From: Xiphias gladius
Taxonomy: Eukaryota > Chordata > Actinopteri > Istiophoriformes > Xiphiidae
Length of the DNA stretch: 64,000 nt
Assembly: GCF_016859285.1 (NCBI RefSeq)
Contig: NC_053416.1
Coordinates: forward strand, 5,537,001-5,601,000
Reading direction: 5' to 3'
A program made the position numbers and the translations under genes. Position 1 is the stretch's first letter. Each line of letters opens with the position of its first letter. This document shows, in pieces, positions 1-41,300 of this stretch. The notes below the pieces were generated by a model, which saw only the letters and a program-made list of their open reading frames with translations, had not been told where the DNA came from and ran no database searches.

Positions 1-28151
<28,151 letters not shown>

Positions 28152-30010
28152 AAACCAAAAACCTCTCAAGTGCCTTATTCCAATAACAACAGAAAAAAAT
28201 CGTTATTCAAACCGCCCACGCAACAACCAGTAACTAACCACAAAGAAACAGGATTCACAAACACAACCGGTCACCTCCAGTGGGCGAGACGGGACCGACA
28301 GAGGAGCAAACAACACATCCCACTGCTACAGGTTAAGACTTGTTGTGGCTCAATGATTTCTTTCTGAAGTCTGTGGAAACCAGATGCAGAAGAATCTAGA
28401 TGTTTCTTTTTTTTCTTTCTTTTTTTTTTTTTACTTTCTGTTTTTGGATCAGAGGGTCATGGGAATCCACTGGAGCCACTCAACCTTTACAGCTCCAGTG
28501 ACGGAATAGGAACAGCGGGGAGGAAAATGAAAAATATCATGATATATGATAAAGATGAAGAAAACTGTAAACTTCAAACTCAAAACTGGGTTGTTTTTTT
28601 TTGTTTTGGGGGGGGGGGGGGGGGGGTGCTGTGAATTGGCAAAAACTGAACCACAATCAAGATTGTTTTCAAACTGAACAGTATTTGCTACACAGACATG
28701 AACAGCATTCAAGACAAGACAACAATCTCACTAGATATCAACAAGTGGCACTGGGGGGGTTGTAGCCCAGTGCTGTGAAGGTATGACAAAAAATATTTGT
28801 ATTCATAATAACAAAAATGAAATCTATTGATATTGAATATATGAGCAAACATAGACAACTTTGAAGATAAGTAAATATGTATATTCCATGAGAAACGAAA
28901 TGAAAAATCTAGCTGTACATAGGGACGACTGTGTAACATGCCTGCTTTTTAAACAGATGTACATAGCAGATACTGTAGTGGACAGACAGACAGTTGTTTT
29001 TTTGTAAATCATCTTCAAAGATTTTATTCATCGCAATAATGACAACGATGATGCCACTTGAGGGAGTAGACGTGTGGACGGCGGTGTTAAAATTTGTTAC
29101 ATGTTGAATACTTAACCGTATTATATAGGAACATTCAAACTCTAAATGTGAAGAGGTTTCAATGGCCCGAACACGCTGATACCTGTTAACATACGAATTA
29201 ATAAGTATATTCAACAATGAATGTTAAATAGCTCCACCCCCGTTCCTTAAACCACAACCCTCACTGTGCAGACGTAGACCCAGAGAGTTGCTCACGAGTA
29301 GAGCTTTACAAAGTCGAGTTTCTGCGGTCAGAGTATAACTATTTTTTTTCATTCTTTGATCTATTTTTTGTACTGAGAAATTCAAAAGAAACTGTCTTGT
29401 CTCCCGGTTTTAAATGTCGACAGTCAAGTACTACCCGGGTAGATCACTTAGACCATTGTGTGTGCGGAGGCATCGATGTCCAAACGACGGCGGGAAATTG
29501 AATAATGCCATTTCTCACCATGTGTTACCGGGAGAGTCCACAATATTTCCGGTGGGACGCCAAACCTGAGCTGATGAAGTCGCTGTTCGTATGCCGAACA
29601 ATGAGTAGGGCCCTTCCTTGTTGAAACACTGTGGATCCTCCGGGGAGGCTGGACACGCTGTAGCGGAAATGTCTTTGCTCCTGTCTCACTGACTGACGTG
29701 TCCTCCTCCTCTTCGGAAAACGGAAGGACAACCTGCGAGTGGATACAGGACGCCACATCTTCAGCCAGCGCCAGTCCCGGAGGGTGCTGGTAAATCATTA
29801 ATTCCCGGTTCTCATCCAGGTCATTCCCTTACAAATGTTGTTGCTGGTCAGGGAAGTTTGCGGCAGAGAAAAAACCAGCTGAAATATTTCAGGTCATGCT
29901 TTTGTTTGTCCTGCCATCCGTCTTTAGAGCTGAAGTGTAATATGGTGTCTTATTTTGGTTCAAATGTACAACTTTATTTTGATCTTTTTTAAGTAAAAAC
30001 GAATTTCAAA
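28152..30010 (+). other. gria4: gria4 3' UTR (end uncertain)
   Basis: The sequence continues downstream of the stop codon with no coding capacity that I can support. It contains pyrimidine tracts (28406-28433) and a 19-base G run (28608-28626). I find no AATAAA in the first 2 kb. An AGTAAA at about 29992 in AT-rich sequence is a possible weak poly(A) signal, so the 3' limit is a guess. Confidence 0.4.
28608..28626 (+). repeat. Poly-G homopolymer in gria4 3' UTR
   Basis: An uninterrupted run of 19 G on the sense strand of gria4, directly after T/G-rich sequence. Such a run in RNA can form quadruplexes. Long mononucleotide runs are also prone to assembly error. Confidence 0.85.
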
Positions 30011-30454
30011 TTGCAATGTGCAGTGTCATCCTTTGACACAGATCCTATCTGAGAAGTATGTTGTATGTAAAACATGTCAGTAACTGGTCATGAAACTTTG
30101 TATGGTATTACTGGTCCTCAGAGGATGACTTTAGATTTGGGTGCCCCTTGACCAAAACTGAACTACCAGCCTTGGTAACTTCCCCAGGTCCCCAGACCCC
30201 TAGACCCCTAGTGCCCACCAACAGCCTCACGTTCGCTGTGTTACAGTTGTGTGCAGGAATTTGATCAACTGTAACTTTCTTTGGACATATGGGAATAGAA
30301 GTATTCCAGCACCCCCTATAAAACCACGAACCGTAGTCTTTACAGTTTGATTTGTGTACAGTTCGAAACAGCCAAGACATAACATGTTAATTAGTGTGGT
30401 TTAGAGGTGCTGGTGGGCAGGTATTCTTTTTTCTTTTCACCACAGGTGGGGGCC

Positions 30455-30610
30455 ATGCTAGCCGTTTCCCTGTTTGCTACGCTAAAATAACTTGTTCCTG
30501 ACTGTAGCCTCATATTTAATGGACAAATACTAGAGTGGTAATGATCATCACAATTAACTCGGCAAGAGAGTGAGTGTGTTTTTCCCAATATGTTGAACTA
30601 TTCCTTTAAG
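30455..30610. mobile_element. Truncated copy of the 3072-4240 element family
   Basis: The right end TGTTGAACTATTCCTTTAAG matches the right terminus of the intronic element at 3072-4240. Upstream sequence such as GCCATGCTAGCCGTTTCCCT and GTAGCCTCATATTTAATGGA corresponds to the same family's inner end. Only one end is present, so this is a remnant. Confidence 0.6.
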
Positions 30611-31248
30611 GTGGTGCTACTTAAAAAAATTTTTTTTTTTTTTTTTTTTTTTATAACGGATGGCATCAGGTGGAGGGTCCATGTGGAAATGTAGCCTTAA
30701 GACCTTCATTATTTCGGGTAAAATTGTGCGTAAATGACATATTTGCAGCTAAATTAGTGTTTAATCAAATGACCACACAGCAAACCTGAGGCCAGGGAGT
30801 TTTCAAGCATAAAAATGTACATCGCACACAGATGGGGGGAACAGAGGGGTTAATAGGGGCCCAACAGTGTTTTTTTTTTTTTTTTTTTTGCAGCTTAATC
30901 TGGCCATTCCCTTGACCTTAATTCCAGCACCACCACCAAAATTTCTACGAAATACCAAACTCAAAAGGGCAGATACCATGACATGTATTGAGCATGTTCA
31001 TTCTTAACAAAAGGATAAAGCATCATCGTCTGCCTCATAACCTACTAGGCATATTAGCTGGATGACCTGCGGCCTTGTTTCATTAAAGTAAAGGTATGTA
31101 TGTTAGGTAAACCGCGACCGGTATGATCCACAAGTGGAAACTACAGGAGCGGATTTTCCTTCATTTCCCAAGATTCTCTTGAGTTGGGTGCTCTAAAGAC
31201 ATCATCAGCAGGTGACCTGACTGAGGGCAGAGGAATAGGACAACAAGC

Positions 31249-31263
31249 ATGGCTCCTGCCGAG
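31249..31263 (+). other. Isolated ATG-initiated stub with splice donor (weak)
   Basis: The sequence caagcATGG gives five codons (MAPAE) followed at once by a donor-like GAG|gtacga. It looks like a short first coding exon, but I find no credible second exon before ywhae begins on the other strand. It may be chance. Confidence 0.12.
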
Positions 31264-33769
31264 GTACGATGAGTTTACTTCTCGTTTTTATTTTCATGAT
31301 TAAAAACCATTAAAAGTTTGTCTGTGACGTGCCTCAAACGTAGGCAAAGTTCGAGAGGATTCAGTAGTCAGGGAACTGACTCGGTAATGCCAGTTACACA
31401 ACAATTTCTAGCTAAAGCTTGCTAACATTGGCTAGCGTTAGCTACGATAAGCTACTGGTCATACCAGACCACGACAGGCTGTGGCAACAAAACTCCTGAG
31501 TCTCTTCAATTGGTCAAGGGTGCGTTTTACTGATGACAAATTCAACTTTTCCTTCGTAAGAGGCATAATGTTAATTCTTCTTTAAAAACTCACGTAATTT
31601 TGCTTTAAGGGACTGGTTTAGATTATTTTCGAGTCTTATCTTAAACCAGTACTCACATGGCCATACGTCCATTTAATATATCCCTGGATAGGGTTTACCT
31701 GCTGAGCTGCAGTGCAGGGATGGTAACACAAGGAGGGAATTTCAAATTAAAAGGACAACAACTTTGGAAGATGGCAACTTGATTGGAGTAACTCAGACTG
31801 CTGAAGCCTAACGTTAATTTTGGCTGATTTTTAGAATGCGTTTTTTTGCATAGAATGAAGATCGTCATCGTCTTATCTCCTGTCATTTATACTGATGGCA
31901 GGGACTAAAAACTGTTTCAGTGTATATATAGGCACCTGACTACTGTTTTAAGATAAGACTTTAAAAATGTGAACGTGTCCTTTAATAGGCACATCGGTGA
32001 CCCGCAGTGATAAGATGCCCAGCAATGTCATCGGCACACAGCGCAGTACCAGTACGCGATGCTTGATACCAACGCTTCAGTGCTGCAGCTTTAATTTGCG
32101 ATTTTGAACTGACATGACAGTAATTTAATATATAAATGTTGCCCGTTAAACAGTTGTGTTGTAAGATTTTGGTAAATACGTAAATTAAACAAAGAATTTA
32201 GCATTAAGAGGCACAACAAGTTTTTCCTCCGTTATACGAAGGTGAAACGTGTACATCAATACCAAAATCCAAGAATTCTGCCTGATCTACTTCCTGAATG
32301 GAGAAGAGAAAAAAAGAAAATATTAGTTATAAGAAGGAAGTCAAAGTATTCAATAAAAAGGAAGACACTGGAAAAAAAACAGATAATCTTATGTTAAACT
32401 GCAGTGTATTGACATTTCGTCCGGGATAACCACAATGATAACAACCTCCTATTCGTATTTCACCTTCATGCTTGGGGTCAAACCACTGGGTGCACGCAAA
32501 GTACATGCATCTCCACAGACCAAGGCTCATAGTTACAGCATAAACCCACTCAGGAGTAAAATCTCATCAGTGCATCAAAATTCTGCACATAATGTAGTTT
32601 TGCTGCAAGAGCACAGAATCCAATTAGAGGTGACCAGGACAGAGGTAGGGGAAAAACACACTTTTAAACTCCTTTCCCTGGGCATCTCAGGGTTGACAAA
32701 TCTGTAGCTTGCAAAAAAAAAAAAAACAACTCACTTTTATTGGGGTAAAAAAATCTTAAACTGTAACTGTTTTGAGCCTGTTTTGGTTTTATTTTTCGTA
32801 TGCTGCTGCTCATTGTTTTATTGCGTCATTCAGTTCTGTTCTTAAATTTTTCTAGTAGTATTCTATTGGTTAATCTGTTTTATTTTCTGTTAAACTCTTT
32901 TCTAACATTGTTTGAAAATTCTATATCATTTATTATAATATGAATGTCATATTCACGTTGTTTTGTACAGCTACATTTGTGACAGCTTTCAGGTAAAACT
33001 TGGGCTTGTTGTGTCTGGTCAAATAACCCAACGGTTAATGGTAAGATTTAAAAAAAAAATAACACTGGTCAAAACAATCCCCTTCAAAATTCAAAATTTC
33101 AATCAGTGACCAAGTGACATGTAAGATTAAAAACAGATTATAACATTTGGCAGCCATACTTAAAGTTTGGGTGAATAACCCAACAATAATACAAAAACCA
33201 ACACCTAACACTGGTCAAAACAACCCTTCGATTGACTGGTTTGCTAGCGATTGTTACTGGATTAAAAGTTAAGTAAAACCATTTGATCGGCTCGTGCTGA
33301 ATCCATCTTGTCATGAAATCGACGGCTGTCACGTTTCACTTTGCGTGGAGACTGACGCAGACACAAGTTGTACTGGGTACAGTTAACCCCGCATTGTTTC
33401 GGTGCTATACTGACCCGGGTACATTTTGAACCCACTGATTTTCTTTTTCCCCCCATGTGAAATTCTTCCTAATGCACACGCACAAACTCTATATACTATT
33501 ATTCTATATACTGTCTGTTAGTTATAAACAGTGCAATAACTATTCATTTGGCTATGAAATACAAGAATTCTAGAGTCTGAAAGAGCAGCGAGTAATTAGA
33601 AAACAAAAAAGTCAAAGGAAGCAAATTTTAAATAAATAAATCTTGTGATCATGTCAAAACTTTTTAAGAAAATGTTTCATTTGTAACTCAACGCGTGTTC
33701 TCTGTCGAGGATGACATTAAGTAGACAAAAATGTAGCTATTTACATGTAAAAAGTGAAACTTCCATAAA

Positions 33770-33975
33770 CAGTGGTGGAGATTAACAAAGAACATTTACT
33801 CAAGTACTATTTCAGGTACTTTCACTTTACTCGTATTTCCATTTTATGCTACTTCAGCTCTAGCGCACTATGATTCAAAAAAAAAATATTGTACTTCTTA
33901 CTCCACTAATTGAGCATTTTTACATTGTTGTACTTCAGTATTCAAACTTAAAATCACAGGATAAATGCAGAATCA
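33770..33975 (+). repeat. Dispersed percomorph repeat
   Basis: It contains CAGTGGTGGAGATTAACAAA, CATTTACTCAAGTACTATTT, ATTTCCATTTTATGCTACTT and TATTGTACTTCTTACTCCAC. I recognise these as a very common repeat of percomorph genomes. No TIR pair or ORF is seen in this copy, so it is probably truncated. Confidence 0.6.
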
Positions 33976-34351
33976 CTGCCTTCAATCTCAAGTTGGAATC
34001 CTTCTTCTGCTAGCATCCAGCACTGCCCTCTAGCGATCGAAAATCAGATTTAAAAAAAAAATTTTCAAAACAAACCACTTAGAGCACGATGAAACGGAAA
34101 AACATCTCACGCATGTTTACTTTAACATTTTTCAATTTGAAGTTTAATGTTAATTCCATGCTGTGTTTCAGTAAGAATACAGATGGTACTTGTGGCTCCG
34201 GTGAGAATATCCAGTAGTACAAATCAGATTCACGTTACACATACTGAACAGAAAGAAGAGAGGAGATGAGGGGAAAGAGACAGAGTTGAAACGAGGAAAC
34301 CTGGAAGAGTCGGGGGAGTAAAGATACAGCAGGCCTCTATTTCCCAAATGG

Positions 34352-34353
<2 letters not shown>

Positions 34354-34374
<21 letters not shown>
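34354..34374. repeat. Poly-T tract
   Basis: Homopolymer run of about 20 T in the probable ywhae 3' UTR region. Confidence 0.85.
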
Positions 34375-34382
<8 letters not shown>

Positions 34383-34437
34383 GTGCCAATGCAAAACTGC
34401 ATTACATTACAATCAAGAGTGTTGAGCATTCCCCTCC

Positions 34438-34478
34438 CACACACACACACAACCACACACACACACACACACACACAA
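34438..34478. repeat. (AC)n microsatellite
   Basis: AC dinucleotide repeat with one interruption near 34451. Confidence 0.9.
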
Positions 34479-35003
34479 ACAAACATTTTGTCTGCTAAAA
34501 AGCCATTACCTAACTATCTGCCATTAGCAAAAGCGCTACAGCCTCGCAGCACAATACTTGGTTGGAGAGTGGACAAGAATAGAGGTCAGAGTGATGCTTG
34601 GAGAAGGGGGAACATTCTGCTGTTTGTCATTAAAAAAAAAAATCTATTGATGTGTTGACGGCGCAGGTTTGGTAACCACAAAGTAAACAGGGCACTTAGT
34701 TCTTCCTAAAAGCTTCAACGCATCCCTTTTAAACCTTCCATCACAACTTTTGCCTCAATTTGCAAACTGAAATGTTTCAAAACTGACTGACTGACAGAGA
34801 AGCGTGGACAACGTATCGTTCATTAACACACATACACAGGAAAAAAGTTGAACAGCAAAGTATTGTCTTTAAATAAACTCTTGCATGTGTGTGTTACAAA
34901 TACAGGCGAGCGTACTTGGCAACAGATGATACAGCAAAATAAAAACAGTAAAAGAGGACATGGACCTTAAAGGGTACAGACTTGCAAAAGGAGTCATCCC
35001 AAA

Positions 35004-35024
35004 AAAAAAAAAAAAAAAAAAAAA
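35004..35024. repeat. Poly-A tract
   Basis: Run of about 22 A on the + strand, poly-T in the sense of ywhae. Confidence 0.85.
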
Positions 35025-35258
35025 GTAAAACCCCTGGGGAGTGGTAATGAAGACCCGAGCAGGCCCTGAGGGGATTGGGAGATGACATGCATATGAGGAG
35101 AAAAGGTGAGACAGATGGGTAGAAATGGAAGTAAAGGTAGAGAGAGGGTGTGGGCTGCCGTATAGACCCAGCTGAGGACTGTGGCGGGGGACAGGAGCTA
35201 GCGCTGGGAAGAGAGAAGGAAGGAAGGAGGAGGAGGAGGGCGTGTCTTGTGTTCAGTC

Positions 35259-35311
35259 TCACTGGGCCTCATCCTCCGCATCTTGCAGTGCTTCTTTGTT
35301 CTGTTCTTCAC
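35259..35311 (-). CDS. ywhae: ywhae coding exon 6 (C-terminus)
   Basis: 53 nt. It completes a split Gly codon and then encodes [16 protein letters not shown] and TGA. The mammalian epsilon tail ends VEDENQ, so the last six residues differ at two positions. The acidic, flexible tail is otherwise typical. The acceptor (- strand) is tatctcag. Confidence 0.95.
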
Positions 35312-38300
35312 CTGAGATAAAAAGACAGAAACACAGGACAGTCATGGAGGTTGCTTTAATCTCTCAATGCTTGACAAGGCTTTCGAGAGCAGCTAAATGT
35401 AGCCGTTACAAAGAACCGATCGGCAACGGAAACCTCGACGCTGCAGCGTGCGAGCTTCCACAAGGTTCGATCAGGAAAGAGCATCGTTCCCGATTTCCAG
35501 ACCACAATATCCTGACTTCTATTTCCCTAAATATGGGCCAAGCTCCAGAAAAACAATACACCTCCCATAATGCAACTTGATAACATCTCTTTGTTAGGCC
35601 TCCCTTGCCTGTTAAACATTCACGTTTGTCAAATTCCAGGCCCCCAGTTGGTATGAAAGGGTTTGTGTTAGAGATTTGTGGTCTCCAATGTCCACGTCGG
35701 CTACACTACCCTTCATGTGTAAAACTTCCCTTTAAAGTTGGGGCCCAACCTGTCCATTACAAACATGAATAAAATCTTGCAAAGCTACTTTAAGGTTTGA
35801 CTTTACTTTGACACACTTTTTTGTTTTTTTAGTTGGATTTTTTTTTAAACGGCCGATGGACAGTATCCAATGTCCAATAAATGCTGCCATTCGATGGACT
35901 TCATCTGAGAGCACATTTTTTAATGTGCGGCCCCTTTGCAGGTCGCAGTTAAAAATATAGACACACGAATGACATACAACACTAAAACCAGACGGCACCA
36001 AGTCATGTACAAAATTACATCTCTATAAAAAGCTCTGTATAAGTGTGTTGCCAAAATAAAGATGGTGAGTATTATATTGTAAAGTAAGATTTCAGCTGTA
36101 GCAATCTGACTAAAACTTGAAGTTTTCCATTTTTAGTGAGAGTTTCTTCAACTGAAGCCCAAACCCACTCAACTTTAATCCTAATTTTTTCCTAAGAAAA
36201 TGGTGTCTGATTTCTCCTTGTGGTAGCAGAACCAATTTTCACATTAGTTGTGGTGCTGCAACTAATGATCATTTTCATTACTGATTAATCTACCGATTGG
36301 TTTCTTGATGAATCGACTGTTTGGTCTATAAAATTTAAAAAAAAAATGTGTGTGTGTGAGGGGGGGACAAAAACCAACAATTTTTCACATCACAGTTTCC
36401 CTTAGCTCAACAGGAAATTTTTACATTTCTTCTCCTGTCTGATCAACAGTCTAATATCCAAAGAGATTGTTTAATTTCATTTTAGATAAAGAAAAGCACG
36501 AGGAGCTGGAACTAGAGATTGTTTGGTGTCTTTGCTTGAAAAATTACTCAAACAACCGATTGTCAAAATATTTGGTGATTCATTTTCTGTTGATCGACTA
36601 ATCGTTTCAGCTCTAATTATTTAATTGGTGCTTGAGAGAGTGTGATCATTTCACAAAGGTTTGTAAAACTATGCACACGGACCATTTCATACAACACACT
36701 GACCGCAAACTTGTTTTCACCACGTAGTTTGGTAAACTACACCTTCATGCAAAGTAACGGCTACTCAAGAAAACAAAGGGGCGAGGAGGAAAACGTAGAC
36801 TGTGGCACCTTTGTGTCAGGTGTTCCAGATTTTGCTTCCTGTCACCACAAAACAGTGAAATACACAAATATCCTGTATATCAACTGGAAAATAGTGCAGT
36901 GTCAGCTTTTCTATATGGTATACAGTTTTAGTATAGTACAGAATTGACAAAGGGCTGAAGGCCATGTTGAATTAAGACTGTACCCACAGGAAGGTGCTGA
37001 CAGGGTTTCTATTTCAAACATTAAGAAGATAATATGATCAAAATTTGCACTGTCATCTGATGATTTCAAAGAGTCAATGTGAAATTTAAGTGAGTTGCTT
37101 CTCTTTAGAAATGATTAGGATCTGCCAGTCACGCTGAAAATAATCTCAGTATACTGCAATATTTACCACTGACTGTGTCAACATGCAGGCCCGTGACCAA
37201 GAGTTAATTCACAGCGTCCTCTAAACGAGCCTATGTCAGATTGACTAAGGGGGTAAAATGCCTCGTGAACCTGTATAACTGGTTGCTTGGAAAGGTTACC
37301 ATAGAGACAGCACAGCCATCCGTGTAATGCAGAATTAAGAGGCACAAATAACAAAGGCTCAAGAATCCATCACGATTAAAATAGAAACTGCAACAGTGCT
37401 CATTAGCACCACAGCAAACTGGGATGTGAGAAAACCACAGGAGACAGAGCAGCAGCCTCACATGCTGTTGCTGCTGTTTGTCCGTTATGTCACACTTCAG
37501 CAGGCTGGGTTCCAAACTCTGCCTCACCCAGGCATGATCTGCTGCAATGCCTCGGTGGGCCGCGTTCAACGACGCTGACGTGCACAGTGAAGGAGCAGGC
37601 TGTCCGCAAGTTACATCAATTTGAAGGCTGGAATCGCTTCTACAATTCAATCTTCTTTCCCACCACAGAGGACAAGTTAACCCGTTCACTTTTTTCTGTT
37701 GACAGTTACCAATTGGAGGTAAATCGTTTGACTCTGGTACCTTTTTTATTAGGAGCCAAAGTTAAACCTGAACTTGAGAAAACCTTATGTAAATCATACT
37801 GACAGTTGTAATATCAAATAAACTAAAGCCAAAGATCCGGTTTTGGAGGATCAATGTTGTGTGGGCCAATCCATCCATGCAGACAGGGATTGTAATTGTT
37901 TAACAAAATGACGCAGAATTGTACTTCTATATTTTCGATTTCTTTTAAAGAGGGATTTGAAAGTGTTCCCCATCCCTACCCGGCTCTCTGCTGGACAGTA
38001 TTTTGTAATCGGCTGCCCCAGTCAGCAGTAAACAACCTTGCATGATTTAAACTTTTACTGACTTGCGGACACCCTGGAGAATACAGAGCACTTGAGTTCC
38101 ACACGTGTAGACAAAAGTGGAAAAGGAAACAATAAAATTCAACACAGTGTTGCTCCGTAATGCTTCAGAGGCTGGGCTTTGTGCTGTGAGGAAGTTAGTC
38201 GGGGATGTGAGACAGGAGTGATCGCTTGAGGCGGAAAAAAGCCGGAGACAGGTGGAATGACTTACAAAATACACTTCTAGAATGGAGGAAGAGGGAAGGA

Positions 38301-41300
38301 AGAGGGGTTGTCCTTAAGAATCTAAAGGGGAACGAGGCAGAGAAGAGAAGTTAGAGCAGTGTGTGAGCACTGAGCCTGAGAAAGAAAAGAGGGAGGGGTG
38401 CTTCTGATTTTAGAGGAACCAATGTGCTGAGAGGAAATGTTAGAGAAAAGGATAGAGGGTTATTCTGTCTTCTAGATGCTGTTTGAAAGTATTGGCCTAA
38501 GCACTTAAAAAAATATTTCCTAAACCTCTTTAGCAAACCTGAAGACAATGTTTCATTACTCATAGACTTATCTCAGAAGATGCAAACGAGCAATCGGGGG
38601 GACATGTAGGAACAAATCAGCTTTAAAATATGAGAAAATCTGTCAAGAGACACGTAATGATGCTGACAGTAGGGAGCCAATCATCAGTCAGAAATAAACA
38701 GGTTGACATCAGTGATAATCCCAGTAGATGCTGTGTATTTAAGCAGCTATAATTAATGTCCCGAGAAGAAAGGAATGGCGCTCTCACCGTCTCCCTGCAC
38801 GTCTGAGGTCCATAGTGTCAAGTTGTCACGTAGCAACTGCATGATAAGTGTTGAGTCCTTATAGCTTTCCTCGCTCAGCGTATCCAGTTCTGCGATGGCA
38901 TTGTCAAACGCTTCCTTCGCCAGCCTATCAGCAGAGAGGATGCGAGACAGCAAGGTCATAGATGCAGGTGGATATATATATTTTATAACCAAAAAAAAAA
39001 ATAGTCTAACATGTAAAGTTGGCGTATCTGTCCTATCTGTTCTACAGTAAGTTTGACCGTGGACAGTCTGTGTTTGATTCTATTAACATCTGCAGCAGTG
39101 CAGAGGCAGTGAGGTTGTGTGTCCAGATGGAAATTAATCTGTTCCCCGTGAGATCTGGTTTCAGGTTGTCAGGTTCCTGGGAATCATTTATCTACAACAG
39201 TGTCTGACAGCTGGAATACACACTCCAAGTTTCTTTTCACATGGGATATAAACCACGGCGGAAAGGAGAAGATGTTAAAACGTGGACAGAATTTACCAAA
39301 GTGGACAAAAAGGCCTGGGACTTATTCTGATACACCTAAAGGTGCAGTTATGGATGTTTGGCCCGCTAGGGGGCAGTAAAACATCAAAAGAAGACATTTC
39401 TGTTCACCTGATGAATCCAATATTCATCCTTCTTAAAAAGGTGCTATATGTACGTTTTTGCTATCGCTACATAGCAAGCGTTAACAGCAATGTTGCGAGG
39501 TCAGCATCAACCTTCATTCCTTTACTCACCAAGAGCTGTCTCCAGCGGTGGAAAGCTGCACCAACGTTAACTCTTGTTTTGCTTCCATTTATCTCACTTC
39601 TTTTCTTCTACTGAAGATAGCATGCTAACCAGCTAGCCCCAGCCCGTCCCGTCTCCTAATGCTAGTTTGCGATAATGAGTCACTCTCTGCCCTCAGTTCA
39701 GCCTGAGAGGATGGCAACGATGGCTGAAGCTCTTGGCAAGCGATCATTATCATCACCACCACCCGCTCCCGGCAAGAAGCTAGTTCGTCGGCAGAGAAAA
39801 CCTACATATAGCACCTTTAAAGCTCTAGTTCGGTCTCCACCAGCTCCTGAGAAAAAAAGTGTCTTGGTTATTCGCTTTCTAGATTCTTGACTATGTTAGT
39901 CTACCACTTGGTGACTTTTATCTTTCTGATTTAGTAGGTATAATAAGTGTCTGGAATTGGTTTTTTTTTTTAATGCCCGAACTTATTATGCCCTTTCAAG
40001 GGAAAAAACCCACTCTTCACATTTCCCTCAAAGTGGGCAATTCAACGTTGTGAATTAAACAATAAGGAATGAAGCTTAAGAAAAATCACATCTTTTAAAT
40101 TTGAACAGCCGACATCAAATATTTACACTTACCTGCAAGCACGGTCTGGCGAGTTGAGGATTTCATAATAGAAAACAGAAAAGTTAAGGGCCAGTCCCAG
40201 GCGAATGGGGTGCGTTGGAGGGAGTTCGATCATAGCGATGTCGCTAGCAGCTTTGTACGCTACCAAACTGTTCTCTGCTGCCTCCTTCCTGTCGTTGCCG
40301 GTGGCAAACTCTGCCAGGTACCTGTGGTAATCTCCCTTCCTGAACAGAGAAAGCAGCATAGTCAGACTGATACCTACTTACACACATTTGCATCACAAAA
40401 CACATATCATAACAACAGTTAGACTCCAGAGTACTGTTTGGTAAAATCACATCTGACAAATATGCAAATGCGTGAACCAACCGGCAGTAGGGAATTAAAT
40501 GTTCTGCACTGTACAGTTTGGGACAAATACATGAACAGTGACTATAAAACATAACTCATGACACTGAAAAAAAGGCTTTTAATATTAAAACTGTTGAAAA
40601 ACAGTCTCTGAGCAAAGTAGTGCAAATATTATTTCCAATTGATATACACCTAAGTTTTACATCATTCACTAATACTCCAATGTTTGCAGAACTTCTTGTT
40701 GCATCATGTTTCATTAAAATATTGACTCAATGTGGGAATAATTATGGTCTGTAATTTACCAGATACATAATAAATTACTGTGGCCTTCTCTGCATTATTT
40801 TCTCTCCTGCTGGTGTTTTAACTTTAAAAAGAAAAATATACATAATTGTTCACAATGATAAGCAGCCATTACTAAGAACGTTTCCACAGCTAAGCTGCAG
40901 CCGAAATGGAATTTGAGGAACCTAAATAATACAGGCTGGAGAGATTTTTATAAACTGTCATTTTCGACAAAAGCATTGCCAAGCAGAACTGGAGAGTGCA
41001 TTTCACTTAAAGAGGAGTATATCACGCTAACATCCTCTTAAGATATATCAGCATCTCTGGCCTTGATAATACTGAGCCAAGTGAATAAAGAACCCTGCTG
41101 AGGTTGGTGGATGTGCAGTCAAAAGAAGCAGTTTCTGGACAACTTTTACAGTAAAAACAAAGTCTAAACAATCAGCCAACATTTCACTACTGCAGTCTGG
41201 TTTACAACTGAATTCAAGGTTAAACTTCATGTGATCAGAAAGATTCTGTTAACAAACAGCCAAATGAGATGCAGTGCAGAAAACGGTGGGTAAAATATTC

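Larger units (their letters stand above)
30011..32730. other. Intergenic region between convergent gria4 and ywhae
   Basis: This is sequence between the probable 3' ends of two convergent genes. It contains a transposon remnant (30455-30610), poly-T tracts (30630-30652, 30871-30889) and one isolated ATG-plus-donor (31249-31263). No gene can be supported in it. Confidence 0.45.
32731..35258 (-). other. ywhae: Probable ywhae 3' UTR (end uncertain)
   Basis: This is sequence downstream of the ywhae stop on the - strand. Five AATAAA-type signals (TTTATT on the + strand) cluster at about 32736-32935, and they are candidate poly(A) signals for a UTR of roughly 2.3-2.5 kb. It includes a dispersed repeat (33770-33975), an (AC)n tract, and poly-T and poly-A runs. 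The small ORFs in it have no recognisable identity. Confidence 0.35.
38925..40132 (-). other. ywhae: ywhae intron 4, 1.2 kb
   Basis: GT-AG intron largely filled by a MITE-like element (39437-39818), with a CTCF-like motif beside it (39363-39375). Confidence 0.75.

Noticed and set aside
32327..32530. Cys/Trp-rich 67-codon - strand ORF resembling a small zinc-binding peptide
   Set aside because: It lies in the probable ywhae 3' UTR, and the cysteine spacing does not match a family I can name.
37231..37689. 152-codon - strand ORF in ywhae intron 5
   Set aside because: No domain, no splice-flanked conserved motif, and Cys/Leu-rich composition typical of chance frames.
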